Assembly (NCBI RefSeq): GCF_000820145.1
Contig: NZ_CDBW01000033.1
Span: forward strand, 1 to 64,000
From: Aeromonas sobria
GTDB lineage: Bacteria > Pseudomonadota > Gammaproteobacteria > Enterobacterales > Aeromonadaceae
Direction of reading: 5' to 3'
DNA length: 64,000 nt
Shown: positions 6,682 through 14,836 of the stretch, piece by piece
How positions within the stretch are numbered: the first letter of the stretch is position 1
Layout: every line of letters starts with the position of its first letter
Made by a program: the position numbers and the translations under genes
The notes under the pieces: generated by a model
What the model was told of the DNA's origin: nothing
Seen by the model: the letters and a program-made list of their open reading frames with translations, nothing else
Databases searched by the model: none

Positions 6682-7245
6682 TTAATCCCTGAACCAGCGC
6701 CAGGCGCGGTAGAGGCCGTAGGTTGCTGCCAAGGGCGCCGCCAGCGAGGTGGCCGAACTCCCAAGCAGCGCACCGACTGCGGCGGTCACAGCGGTAGTTG
6801 CTGATGGGTTCAGTGCCGTGCTGGTGGCCATGCCAGGCAGGGCCGCAAGGGTGGGCTGATGGGCCACAGTGCGAAGCGCCTGATGTGCGATACACCCCGT
6901 GGCAATCAGCTGGTTAATCTGCTTGCTGTAGTGAAAGCCCTCGATGCACCAGAGCACAAAGTGCTCGCAGTTGTTAAAGAGCGTGCTGTAGTGCGCCTCT
7001 CCAAGGCGGGAGTAAGCACGGTCGATACTCTCCTCCCGGTTGAACGCTCGTGCGCTATAGTGCTGGATGCGATAGCCCCGCCCTTGGCTAAACTCGGTAA
7101 GCGTGGTGATAGCTATCTGACCGGAATGTATACCGGCACTGACTCCCTGGTAGTGGATGACCTGATGGTCTCCCAGATAGATACCGTGGTGCTGGTAACC
7201 GGTGCGGGGGGAAACAAGGTGGTCCCCTGATTGCGGTAATGGCAT
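6682..7245 (-). CDS. LRAT (lecithin retinol acyltransferase)-fold protein
   Basis: This 187-aa protein has the LRAT/NlpC-P60-type signature. GDHLVSPRTGYQHHGIYLGD contains the first His pair, VIHYQG follows, and NNCEHFVLWC carries the likely nucleophilic cysteine next to a histidine. That order (H, H, then NCEHF) is diagnostic of the family, whose members are thiol acyltransferases or hydrolases. The C-terminal third is hydrophobic and Ala-rich (TTAVTAAVGALLGSSATSLA) and could associate with membrane. The start at 7245 has AAGGAACTGTTC upstream and the hairpin at 7281-7300 before that. LRAT proteins in bacterial elements are uncharacterised, so its substrate is unknown. Confidence 0.75.
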   Translation of the reverse strand: MPLPQSGDHLVSPRTGYQHHGIYLGDHQVIHYQGVSAGIHSGQIAITTLTEFSQGRGYRIQHYSARAFNREESIDRAYSRLGEAHYSTLFNNCEHFVLWCIEGFHYSKQINQLIATGCIAHQALRTVAHQPTLAALPGMATSTALNPSATTAVTAAVGALLGSSATSLAAPLAATYGLYRAWRWFRD

Positions 7246-7280
7246 GAACAGTTCCTTAAATAAAATGCGGCATAAAACAG

Positions 7281-7300
7281 AGGGCACCCGAAGGTGCCCT
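7281..7300 (-). terminator. Hairpin with CGAA/TTCG loop before the LRAT-like gene
   Basis: AGGGCACC and GGTGCCCT form an eight-base stem closed by a stable tetraloop. On the minus strand an A/T-rich tail follows. It could end the 7330-8016 unit or be part of the leader of the gene at 6682-7245. Confidence 0.6.
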
Positions 7301-7329
7301 GATGGTGGTGAGTGTGTGGTGGCTGGTGG

Positions 7330-8016
7330 TCAGGATTGCTTGCGCAGCGTCAAGCTGTTGGCATCCCATACCCAGCGCTGGCGAGGATTGCCGGGCAGGT
7401 CGAGGATAAAACCGTTGGGTTCGGAGGTCAGCTTGCCTTCATCACTACAGGTACCAAAAGGCGATGAGAGCATGGTCAATGCCCCCGTCTGAACGACCGC
7501 TAACTGATAGAGTACCGGGCATGCCACACCGCCACTGTTCAGCTCAAACAAGACCGCCTGCCCGTTAGCCAGCGGCAAACGGTGCGTGAGTTTGATGGCG
7601 TCATATTCATCGGTGCGCAGCAGCACCTCACCCCCATGCCGGATCTCGATACTGTCATCGTCATTTTTCACGATGGTAAATGACGTGGTACTTGATGCAG
7701 CTGACGCAGGTGCAAAGGAGGGCTCGAAGTAACGACTGCCATCGGAATAGGTGAGCATAAAACCGTTCAGGGCAACCGGCTGGCTGACACTGGGGATGAG
7801 CGTTGGCTCATCTTCATCCAGCGGCATCAGCATGATGCGCTCCCCTTTCGAGGTCTCTATCCAAAACTGCATGCTGGCGAAATTGAGGATGCCCTCAACG
7901 TTGGCCGGTACCCGTTTAGTGACTGTTGGCACAGTGAATTCAGGCGCAGCCCAGGTCGGTAAAGCAAACAGCGATAACCATGTGCACCACAGTGCCAGTC
8001 TGATTTTTTCTGTCAT
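7330..8016 (-). CDS. Secreted hypothetical protein (228 aa)
   Basis: The 228-aa protein starts with a signal peptide (MTEKIRLALWCTWLSLFALP, then TWAAPEF as a plausible cleavage site) and is otherwise a soluble, strand-rich periplasmic or outer-surface protein with two C-terminal cysteines (GGVACPVLYQ and PFGTCSDEG) that could form a disulfide. No family is recognised. The start at 8016 follows GGAGAGTGAC. It lies 17 bases after the lipoprotein gene, so the two probably form an operon of envelope proteins. Confidence 0.6.
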   Translation of the reverse strand: MTEKIRLALWCTWLSLFALPTWAAPEFTVPTVTKRVPANVEGILNFASMQFWIETSKGERIMLMPLDEDEPTLIPSVSQPVALNGFMLTYSDGSRYFEPSFAPASAASSTTSFTIVKNDDDSIEIRHGGEVLLRTDEYDAIKLTHRLPLANGQAVLFELNSGGVACPVLYQLAVVQTGALTMLSSPFGTCSDEGKLTSEPNGFILDLPGNPRQRWVWDANSLTLRKQS

Positions 8017-8033
8017 GTCACTCTCCAAACGAG

Positions 8034-8399
8034 TTATTCAATGGTGTAAGAGGCATTGCCCAGATTGGTGAAGAGGGTGACCTCTCTCAATCGGCACGGC
8101 TCGGTCATGACCAGCCGCCAGCTTTCGGTGTAATTGAGCTTGAGTGGGAAATAGGTTCCTCCCACCGACCCCATCAAGTCACTGCGCAGCATCACCCGGC
8201 ATTTACTCTTGCCGCCATTAATCAGCACTTTTTGAATGGTGACTTGATCGTTGAGCGAGGTGACGACTATCTGAGGTCGCCCGATAGCGGTGTATTCCAC
8301 TTCCAGACTGAATTCTGGGCTATTAGCGGATGCTGTATCGCAAGCGCTCAGTGATAAGCCACAAGCCAACAGTAAGGGATAAAGCAGTGTGCGATTCAT
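8034..8399 (-). CDS. Predicted lipoprotein (121 aa)
   Basis: The N-terminus MNRTLLYPLLLACGLSLSAC is a classical lipoprotein signal with lipobox LSAC, followed by an Asp at +2, which in enteric bacteria favours inner-membrane retention. The mature part is about 100 residues, beta-rich, with two cysteines (KCRVML and EPCRLRE) that may pair. The family is not recognised. Its start is preceded by AAGGAG and the hairpin at 8437-8457, and it heads the two-gene envelope unit with 7330-8016. Confidence 0.65.
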   Translation of the reverse strand: MNRTLLYPLLLACGLSLSACDTASANSPEFSLEVEYTAIGRPQIVVTSLNDQVTIQKVLINGGKSKCRVMLRSDLMGSVGGTYFPLKLNYTESWRLVMTEPCRLREVTLFTNLGNASYTIE

Positions 8400-8436
8400 G
8401 ATTTCTCCTTAATAAAAATGGCAAAAGGATGCCTGA

Positions 8437-8457
8437 CCGACGAGGCGAGCCTGTCGG
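8437..8457 (-). terminator. Hairpin before the lipoprotein gene
   Basis: CCGAC-G-AGGC and GCCT-GTCGG form a nine-pair stem with one bulge and a two-base loop. On the minus strand CATCCTTTTGCCATTTTTATT follows, then AAGGAG and the start codon. It is part of the recurrent leader-hairpin series. Confidence 0.45.
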
Positions 8458-8581
8458 GCTAACGGGTGTAAACGTAATGGGTTAATGGTGGTGCAGGCTG
8501 ATAGCCAAATGCCACCAAAGGGATGGGTTGAGGTTAGGTCGTGTCGAACTCCTTTCGATGTTGGGGTAACTATTTCACTGG

Positions 8582-8661
8582 ATTAGATCTAATGAGGTGA
8601 TCCTCATCGCAAAGGGTCCTTAATGTCAATAAAAGTCCATAGTCAACTATAAGGGTTGACT
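8582..8661. promoter_or_regulatory. Three inverted repeats upstream of the XRE gene (candidate operators)
   Basis: Three dyads lie just before the XRE gene: ATTAGATCTAAT (8582-8593, perfect palindrome), ATGAGG-TGAT-CCTCAT (8592-8607) and AGTCAAC-N7-GTTGACT (8641-8661). The last overlaps the region next to the ribosome-binding site at 8662-8666. This is a typical setting for autoregulation by an XRE repressor, inferred from position and symmetry only. Confidence 0.5.
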
Positions 8662-8670
8662 GGAGGACTT

Positions 8671-9015
8671 ATGAAAAGCATCAACTCTGAAGCGCTGGCC
8701 AAGAGCGTGGGCAAAGCGATTGGGCGCCAACGCCAGCAGGCGGGGCTGACTCAGGAGCAAGTGGCAGAGCACTTGAAGATAGGTATGGAAGCCGTCTCCC
8801 GGATGGAGCGAGGCCTCGTGGTGCCGACCGTCGTGCGGCTCGCAGAGTTGGCTCAGCTGTTTGGCTGTGAGCTTGCAGACTTTCTGCGTGAGACCAGCAA
8901 CCGCCCCACCGAACAAGGCATTGTGCTCAGCCAGCAGTTGGCCAAACTCGATACAGCTGACAGAGCGCTGGTGCTAGAGGTGGTAGATAAGCTGGTGGCG
9001 CGACTGGCGCCTTAA
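8671..9015 (+). CDS. XRE-family transcriptional regulator
   Basis: The 114-aa protein has a helix-turn-helix of the XRE/Cro-CI type at about residues 11-68: GKAIGRQRQQAGLTQEQVAE, then GMEAVSRMERGLVVPTVVRL and a closing helix with FLRE. A short C-terminal helical part (ALVLEVVDKLVARLAP) probably dimerises it. The ATG at 8671 has GGAGG at 8662-8666; the TTG six codons earlier overlaps that site and is rejected. It is divergent from the lipoprotein unit and sits upstream of the sigma-like/helicase/Ubl operon, so it may control one or both. Dyads upstream suggest autoregulation. Confidence 0.85.
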   Translation: MKSINSEALAKSVGKAIGRQRQQAGLTQEQVAEHLKIGMEAVSRMERGLVVPTVVRLAELAQLFGCELADFLRETSNRPTEQGIVLSQQLAKLDTADRALVLEVVDKLVARLAP

Positions 9016-9066
9016 TGACTCACAGTGCGCATCGATGACAGACCGATGGGATACCAGGACCGATAA

Positions 9067-9094
9067 CTTGGGAGGCCGCAATGGCGCTCCCAAG
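9067..9094 (+). terminator. Inverted repeat after the XRE gene
   Basis: CTTGGGAG and CTCCCAAG form a perfect eight-base stem with a 12-base loop, about 50 bases after the XRE stop. No T-run follows, so it could be a weak terminator or a processing or binding site. The rest of 9016-9276 is AT-rich and holds no gene; it probably contains the promoter of the operon at 9277. Confidence 0.35.
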
Positions 9095-9276
9095 CGGACT
9101 TACGGCGATCTTTGCTTGGTGTCTCCTGATGATATCTATCTGAGATTGTATTCAATCGCACTGACTGCGATGATAAGCTCTGTACGGGTACTTATAGCGT
9201 AGTAATACACCTAAATTACTTTACTTAGCGTCCTTTACTAAAAGGGCCGGAGTATAAATAAAACAGAGGAATATCT

Positions 9277-10047
9277 GTGGTTCGCCCTCTTCGCAAAAGC
9301 AAACTTGATGGAACCTTGTACTCCCGTCGTGAAATTGTTGAAGCTGAAATTCAAGAGTTGGCAACCGTTAGCCAAGCGGAACTTGAATACAGAACGTCAA
9401 TTCTCTCACCTACCGATCCCTGCTTTGTTTCATCAGAAGCATTAGTGCATCTTGTTCGGAATTTGGAAGAAGGGGGGCATCGAAAGAAGCTAATCGAATT
9501 CTTACTCCAACGAGTTTACTGTCGTCTTCCTCGCGCTGAAAATTCAGATGAATCAACCCTCTCACTTACCAAGGCAAACATCCGAGATGATGTTGTAGAC
9601 CGATTCATCGATCTATTACTTAGTGACAGGTCGTCGTACGACGACCGGCTGGACTACTACGAGATCAACTTCAATTCGGCCATCGCGAAAGACCGTGCGG
9701 ATGCTAGCAATCGCCATTGGAAGCATGAAAATCGGAGTGAAGAGTTATTCACAGATGATGTATCTCTTGCTGCTGGGGCAGCAATCAGCGGCTATGATCC
9801 TTTTGACCCTCACGATCTCGATCAAAAATCTTACCGGCTACAGCTCGACAATGCGATTGATGGTCTACCTGAAATCCAAAGAAGAATCATCGAAATGCTC
9901 CTTCAAGACATTCCCATCGACTCTCAAGAGCCCTCTGCCGTTACCATAAGCAAAGCGTTGGGCAAGAGTGAGAAGACTATCCGTACACACCGTGACAAGG
10001 CCTTTGCAACTTTACGATTGCGCCTTGAACGCAAGGGGAAACAGTGA
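9277..10047 (+). CDS. RNA polymerase sigma factor-like protein
   Basis: This 256-aa protein ends with a sigma-70 region 4-like helix-turn-helix. AIDGLPEIQRRIIEMLLQDI resembles the start of region 4, and VTISKALGKSEKTIRTHRDK followed by AFATLRLRLERK is the recognition helix and tail. The middle (residues 100-165, acidic and aromatic, with HWKHENRSEELF) may be a reduced region 2. It lacks a clear region 2.3/2.4, so it could be a regulator rather than a true sigma factor. GTG at 9277 has AGAGGA upstream. It is the first gene of the coupled operon and overlaps 10047-10616, so it may direct or sense transcription of the system. Its base composition is lower in GC than the genes downstream. Confidence 0.65.
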   Translation: MVRPLRKSKLDGTLYSRREIVEAEIQELATVSQAELEYRTSILSPTDPCFVSSEALVHLVRNLEEGGHRKKLIEFLLQRVYCRLPRAENSDESTLSLTKANIRDDVVDRFIDLLLSDRSSYDDRLDYYEINFNSAIAKDRADASNRHWKHENRSEELFTDDVSLAAGAAISGYDPFDPHDLDQKSYRLQLDNAIDGLPEIQRRIIEMLLQDIPIDSQEPSAVTISKALGKSEKTIRTHRDKAFATLRLRLERKGKQ

Positions 10048-10616
10048 TGACTAAGCGTTCGCCTATTTCTAGCGAAGACGTCATGAACGCTTTCGCGATG
10101 GATTTCGAGCCTAAGACTGACATCCTCAAACATTATCTAGCTGACTATCCCCAGTTTGCTGCCGATCTTGTCGATCTTGCCAGAGAGCTTTCTCGGGAAA
10201 TCGACGAGGACCTTCCGTTGAGCGTGCAAGAGCTTGCCGCCATAAGCGCTAAAATGGATCGGCTCCGCGAGTCCACAGTCACGGTAGAAACGCTGCAGAC
10301 TGCTTCGCCAAAGATCTTCGCTGCCGCAGCCAAAGCTCTCGGATTACCCATACAAGTCGGCGTCGCCATTCGCGAGCGACGAATAGATGTTGCGACGCTG
10401 CCAAGCCGGTTTCTCACACGTTTAGCGAACGAGTTACAAACATCAGTAACTGTTATTCAGTCATTTCTCCTTTTGCCTGCGCAGGTCTCATCAGTTCGTT
10501 CAAACAAGTCCGATGACAAACCCGCCTTAGCCGAAAAAGTCCCGCTTGAACGCCTTTTAAGAGAGGCGGGAATGGATGAGGCAAGCATTTCAAAGCAACT
10601 GCTCGACGATGAGTGA
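10047..10616 (+). CDS. Helical partner protein of the sigma-like factor (189 aa)
   Basis: The 189-aa protein is unrecognised as a named family. It opens MTKRSPISSEDVMNAFAMDF, has long helices (ADLVDLARELSREIDEDLPL) and a central segment (ALGLPIQVGVAIRERRIDVA, then LPSRFLTRLANELQTSVTVI) that resembles the short helical repeats seen next to sigma-like genes in similar islands. It shares one base with the stop of the sigma-like gene and overlaps the helicase gene, which suggests a regulatory or anti-sigma-like partner. That role is inferred from position, not shown. Confidence 0.6.
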   Translation: MTKRSPISSEDVMNAFAMDFEPKTDILKHYLADYPQFAADLVDLARELSREIDEDLPLSVQELAAISAKMDRLRESTVTVETLQTASPKIFAAAAKALGLPIQVGVAIRERRIDVATLPSRFLTRLANELQTSVTVIQSFLLLPAQVSSVRSNKSDDKPALAEKVPLERLLREAGMDEASISKQLLDDE

Positions 10617-13600
10617 CCATGGACCCAATAGAACTTGCTCGACAGTACGCGAAACACTTGCATGATGAAGCTGTCCAACACGGCAGCGATCCATGGTTTC
10701 CTTATCGGTTCGCCGAAGACATAGCGGAGAAGCTGGGCATCTTGGTTGAAAGATGCGTCCCCGGTGCTTCAATCCTCGATGGGGCACGCGCAACGTTTGA
10801 TGCCGCCTTGCCGCTGATTGTTCATGAGGACTTAGGAACTCCGTTCGAGCAAGCCTTTCTCGTAGCTCATGAAGTCGGGCACGCCGTGCTTGGCGACGGT
10901 GAGGAAGAGGAAGGGTCAGCATTTCAAATCGATCCAACACGAACCTCTGAGGTCTCGCCAGTTGGGATAGAGCGAGTGGTCGATTACAGCCGACGGCAGC
11001 GCCGAGAAGTCCAGATGGACCTCTTCGCGAGAGAGTTGCTGTTGCCAAGGTCGCGAGTCTTCGACTTGCACGTCACTCAAGGGAAGACCTGTTCGGAGAT
11101 TGCAAACCGGTTGGGGGCTCCCTTCGAGGTCGTCGCACAGCAGATGCTTGATGCGCTTTTGCTCCCCCCAGTGCCAGTAGTTGCAGCAGAAGCGCCTGTC
11201 GAAATTCCACTCAACGAGAAGCAACAAACAGCAGCCAACCATCGCGGGGCTGCGTTCCTTCTCCAAGCAGGGCCAGGCACCGGGAAGACCCGTACGCTGG
11301 TGGCGCGAGTTGAGAGCTTATTGGATGAGGGGGTTGATCCAAGACGTATCCTTCTCCTAACCTTCTCGAACAAGGCTGCTGCGGAGATGTCCGAGCGGAT
11401 TGCGCTGAAGCGGCCAGCGGAAGCCGCAGCTCTTTGCATCGGAACCTTCCATAGCTTTGGCTTGGACATCCTCAGACGATTCAACGATCGATGTGGCCTT
11501 CCGGTCGATCCCCGCCTAATGGACCGAACCGAAGCAGTAGAACTGCTTGAAAACGAATTTCCTCGGCTAGGTCTGACCCACTATCGCAATCTTTACGATC
11601 CATCCCAGACAGCTGCGGATATCCTGACCGCGATCTCACGAGCCAAGGATGAAGTTGTTGATGCGGCGGCCTATCTTGCGCTAGCCAATGCAATGGCTAA
11701 CGCGGCGAGTAACCCGAGCGAAGTGGAGGCTGCGGAGAAAGCAACAGAAGTCGCCAAGGTCTACGCTTGCTATGAAGAGCTCAAAACACTCGCTCAATGT
11801 GTCGACTTTGGCGACCTAGTTATGCGCCCGGTTCAACTACTGGAGAGCGATGAAGCCGTTCGAAGGCAGTTGCAGAGCGACTATCACCACATTCTGGTCG
11901 ACGAGTATCAGGACGTGAACCACAGTAGCGTTCGGCTTCTTACGACACTGAAGCCGTCAGGTAATAACCTCTGGGTGGTGGGGGACGCCAAGCAGTCAAT
12001 CTATCGGTTCCGCGGCGCCTCTTCGTTCAACATGGCCCGATTCGGTTGCCAAGATTTCCCTGGAGCGGTACGGGACAGCCTGAAAATCAACTACCGTTCC
12101 ACCCCTGAAGTTGTCCATGCTTTTTCTGCTTTTGCTGCAGGTATGTCCGCAGCTGATGGAGAAGAGGCCCTTGAGGCGGATAGAGGCCCAAGCGGAACGC
12201 TGCCCGAAATCATCATAGTGAACAACGCCCCCCTGCTGACTTCGGCCATCGCTGATGGCATTCAAGAGCTTAGTAAGTCGGGCTATCGGTATCCGGACCA
12301 GGCAGTTCTTTGCCGGGGCAACGATCGACTTTCGGAAATTGGACGTGAGCTCGAGCGCGCCGGCATTCCAGTGCTTTTCCTAGGCAGCCTGTTTGAGCGC
12401 CCGGAAGTAAAAGACCTTGTCGCGGTGCTATCACTACTTGTGGATCGGCGCGCGATGGGGATGATCCGGACGGCTTGTTGGCCAGAATTCGCCATGAGTT
12501 TGGAGGATGTAGTTTGTGTCTTTGAACATTTACGAGGTACCGACGCGGAACCTGGCGCTTGGCGACTTAGCATTCCAGCTGAACTGACACCTGCTGGTCA
12601 GGCAGCTCTGTCTTACCTCAATGCAGCTCTTGCAGGCTTCGACGCGGCCTCCCAACCTTGGATCGTGCTGGCAACCCTTCTGCTCGACCGGACTAGACAT
12701 GCTGCCCGCATTGCGTCTTCAGCCTGCGTCTCGGACCAGGCTCAGGGCATCGCAATCTGGCAGTTCATGAACTTCGTTCGGGCGCAGCCGAACGGCCAGG
12801 GTCTCCCGATCCAGCGGCTTTCTGATCGCATGAGGAGACTGCTGCGCCTTCGGGACGACAGAGATTTGAGGCAGCTACCCACGGCAGCCCAGGGGATTGA
12901 TGCGGTTCGCCTGATGACTATCCATGGCTCGAAAGGGTTGGAATTTCCAGCGGTTCACATTGCCGGCGTCAATAAGGACTCCATCCCAGGGGCACTTCGG
13001 ACATCAAAGTGTCCCCCACCAGCAGGCATGGTCGCAGGTGGTCAAGGGAGTGCAGAGGACATTGCACGGGCGGCTCACAACGAAGAGCAGGAGTGCTTGT
13101 TCTACGTCGCAATGTCCCGGGCGAAGACACGCTTGGCGTTTTACGGAGCGACCTCAACATCGAATGGGCGTGCCAGGCCGCTATCGCAGTTCTTGGATCG
13201 CATTGGTCCAGCTCAACGGCGTGCCGTCACGCCTACTACGGTATTACCTCCTGCCCCGGACGATACGCAAATACCCATCGTCTTCTCGGGAACCCCGCGG
13301 TTCAGCTCAGATGCGGTCGCGCTTTACGAATCGTGTGCACGGCGATTCCTCTACACACACTTGCTTCAGGTGGGTGGCCGGCGCTGCATGAGTTCATTTA
13401 TGCATATGCATGAAGCGATTCGTGAGGTCTACCGGAAGATCGTCGTGCAGGGCAGCTCTAGTGCTGAGTGGGAGGATCTGCTTTCTCAGGCCTTCGCGGC
13501 TCAGGGGCTTCATGAACATGGCTATTTCGATGACTACCGTGAGATAGCCTCCACCATGCTCCAATACTTCCAGGCATCGAGGGCTGGCGCGCAGGTTGAA

Positions 13601-14002
13601 GCTCCGACCCCGCTGCGAATTGTGTTAGACGGCCATGAGATCGAAGTAACACCGGATGATGTTATCGTGAAAGACGGAAAGCGGGCCATACGTCGGGTAA
13701 GAACTGGCCATGCGCCCAGCCGTGACAGCAAGGACGTCGGTGCAGCTGCATTTGTACTAGCGGCCCAAGCGGAGTTCCCGGGTGCCGAGCTGGAACTGGT
13801 CTACCTAGCTGATGCTGAAAGCAAGCCGTTGAAACTCAGCCCCAAAGAGTTGAGCAATCGCCAAGAAAAATTGGGCGAGATTTTCCGCTGCATCCGAGGC
13901 GGCCAGTTCCCAACAAATACTTCGGACGCCACTTGCCCGAACTGCCCGGCCTTTTTTGTGTGTGGCGCAGCCCCCTATGGAACCCTCTTAAAACAATTCT
14001 GA
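10613..14002 (+). CDS. ImmA/IrrE metallopeptidase-UvrD-type helicase-AddB-like Fe-S nuclease fusion
   Basis: This 1129-aa protein joins three modules. Residues 1-190 form an ImmA/IrrE-type peptidase: HEVGH at 86-90 is the zinc site and EVQMDLFARELLLP supplies the third helix. Residues about 200-880 form a UvrD/PcrA-like superfamily 1A helicase: Walker A GPGTGKT near 220, VDEYQDVN near 429, GDAKQSIYRFRG near 459, MTIHGSKGLEFP near 770 and YVAMSRAKTRL near 830. The last 230 residues look like an AddB/Cas4 nuclease with four cysteines placed C-X200-C-X2-C-X5-C (about 908, 1108, 1111, 1117), as in iron-sulfur nucleases. The expected DYKTG active site reads RRVRTG, so cutting may be lost. The start is GTG 10613 or ATG 10619, overlapping the previous stop. 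The protein probably senses or unwinds DNA and cleaves a protein target; this is inferred. Confidence 0.85.
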   Translation: MTMDPIELARQYAKHLHDEAVQHGSDPWFPYRFAEDIAEKLGILVERCVPGASILDGARATFDAALPLIVHEDLGTPFEQAFLVAHEVGHAVLGDGEEEEGSAFQIDPTRTSEVSPVGIERVVDYSRRQRREVQMDLFARELLLPRSRVFDLHVTQGKTCSEIANRLGAPFEVVAQQMLDALLLPPVPVVAAEAPVEIPLNEKQQTAANHRGAAFLLQAGPGTGKTRTLVARVESLLDEGVDPRRILLLTFSNKAAAEMSERIALKRPAEAAALCIGTFHSFGLDILRRFNDRCGLPVDPRLMDRTEAVELLENEFPRLGLTHYRNLYDPSQTAADILTAISRAKDEVVDAAAYLALANAMANAASNPSEVEAAEKATEVAKVYACYEELKTLAQCVDFGDLVMRPVQLLESDEAVRRQLQSDYHHILVDEYQDVNHSSVRLLTTLKPSGNNLWVVGDAKQSIYRFRGASSFNMARFGCQDFPGAVRDSLKINYRSTPEVVHAFSAFAAGMSAADGEEALEADRGPSGTLPEIIIVNNAPLLTSAIADGIQELSKSGYRYPDQAVLCRGNDRLSEIGRELERAGIPVLFLGSLFERPEVKDLVAVLSLLVDRRAMGMIRTACWPEFAMSLEDVVCVFEHLRGTDAEPGAWRLSIPAELTPAGQAALSYLNAALAGFDAASQPWIVLATLLLDRTRHAARIASSACVSDQAQGIAIWQFMNFVRAQPNGQGLPIQRLSDRMRRLLRLRDDRDLRQLPTAAQGIDAVRLMTIHGSKGLEFPAVHIAGVNKDSIPGALRTSKCPPPAGMVAGGQGSAEDIARAAHNEEQECLFYVAMSRAKTRLAFYGATSTSNGRARPLSQFLDRIGPAQRRAVTPTTVLPPAPDDTQIPIVFSGTPRFSSDAVALYESCARRFLYTHLLQVGGRRCMSSFMHMHEAIREVYRKIVVQGSSSAEWEDLLSQAFAAQGLHEHGYFDDYREIASTMLQYFQASRAGAQVEAPTPLRIVLDGHEIEVTPDDVIVKDGKRAIRRVRTGHAPSRDSKDVGAAAFVLAAQAEFPGAELELVYLADAESKPLKLSPKELSNRQEKLGEIFRCIRGGQFPTNTSDATCPNCPAFFVCGAAPYGTLLKQF

Positions 14003-14086
14003 AAAAAGTTTACCGGCGGCAGTCACTGGGTCCGATTAGAGAGTTGAAGGCAGAACAAACTCTGTCGCAACACTTTAGAGGACCAT

Positions 14087-14836
14087 ATGAAAAACTATCC
14101 GTTTGACGACGTTGGTGACGCGATCCGTGAGGATCGTCCACTGCGAGAGGCCGGCGCCTATCGCATCCGCTTCGGCTTGGAAGGACTGACCTTCCGCAAC
14201 ATCGACGTGCCTGACCCGGTACCCACCGGTCGGCAAATCTTGGACAGCGCGGGGCTCGATCGCCGAAGCGACTATCTACTCTACGCACTTCTCACCTCGG
14301 GCGATTTTGAGGACGTCCGTCTCGACGAGACAGTGGATCTGCGAGGCAAGGGGGCTGAGCGCTTCATTGCATTCAAGTCCGACCGAACCTTCAAGTTCTC
14401 CTTGAACGATCGCCAGATGGCCTGGGGTCACCCGGAGCTGTTGGGCAGCGTTTTGTATGACCTAGCCGACGCCTCGCCCGAAGAGGCCATCTTCCTGGAA
14501 GTACGGGGCGGCGAAGACATCCTCATCGAGCCGGATGACAGGATCAATCTCGACAGCCCTGGCATTGAGCGGTTTATCACCGCCCTCAAGCCGCAAAAGG
14601 GCTACGTCATCGTGGTCAATGCTGTCGAGGAGATTGTGCCGGACAAGCATGTCACCTTCGAGCAGGTGGTCAAGTTGTCCCATCCAAACGCGCCGGCAGA
14701 GACCAACGTCAAGTTCTCAATGACATACCGCAATGCTGCCTCGCACCCCCATGCTGGTGAACTCGCTGAGGGTGGCTCCGTTGAAGTCAAAAAACAGGGG
14801 ACAATTTTCAATGTCACACGCACTGTTCAGTCTTAA
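14087..14836 (+). CDS. Three-repeat polyubiquitin-like protein (Multi_ubiq family)
   Basis: The 249-aa protein consists of three beta-grasp-like repeats at roughly 25-97, 100-167 and 172-249. The first two end with related phrases (LRGKGAERFIAFKS and LDSPGIERFITAL), and the last has the Multi_ubiq ending LAEGGSVEVKKQGTIFNVT, then RTVQS. The third repeat (GYVIVVNAVEEIVPDKHVTF...) is the canonical one. There is no C-terminal Gly-Gly. The E2-E1 fusion gene starts inside its last 26 bases. In this family the protein is the presumed substrate or modifier of the neighbouring E1/E2 enzymes; its target is unknown. It lies 84 bases after the helicase gene, with GAGGACC before the ATG. Confidence 0.85.
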   Translation: MKNYPFDDVGDAIREDRPLREAGAYRIRFGLEGLTFRNIDVPDPVPTGRQILDSAGLDRRSDYLLYALLTSGDFEDVRLDETVDLRGKGAERFIAFKSDRTFKFSLNDRQMAWGHPELLGSVLYDLADASPEEAIFLEVRGGEDILIEPDDRINLDSPGIERFITALKPQKGYVIVVNAVEEIVPDKHVTFEQVVKLSHPNAPAETNVKFSMTYRNAASHPHAGELAEGGSVEVKKQGTIFNVTRTVQS

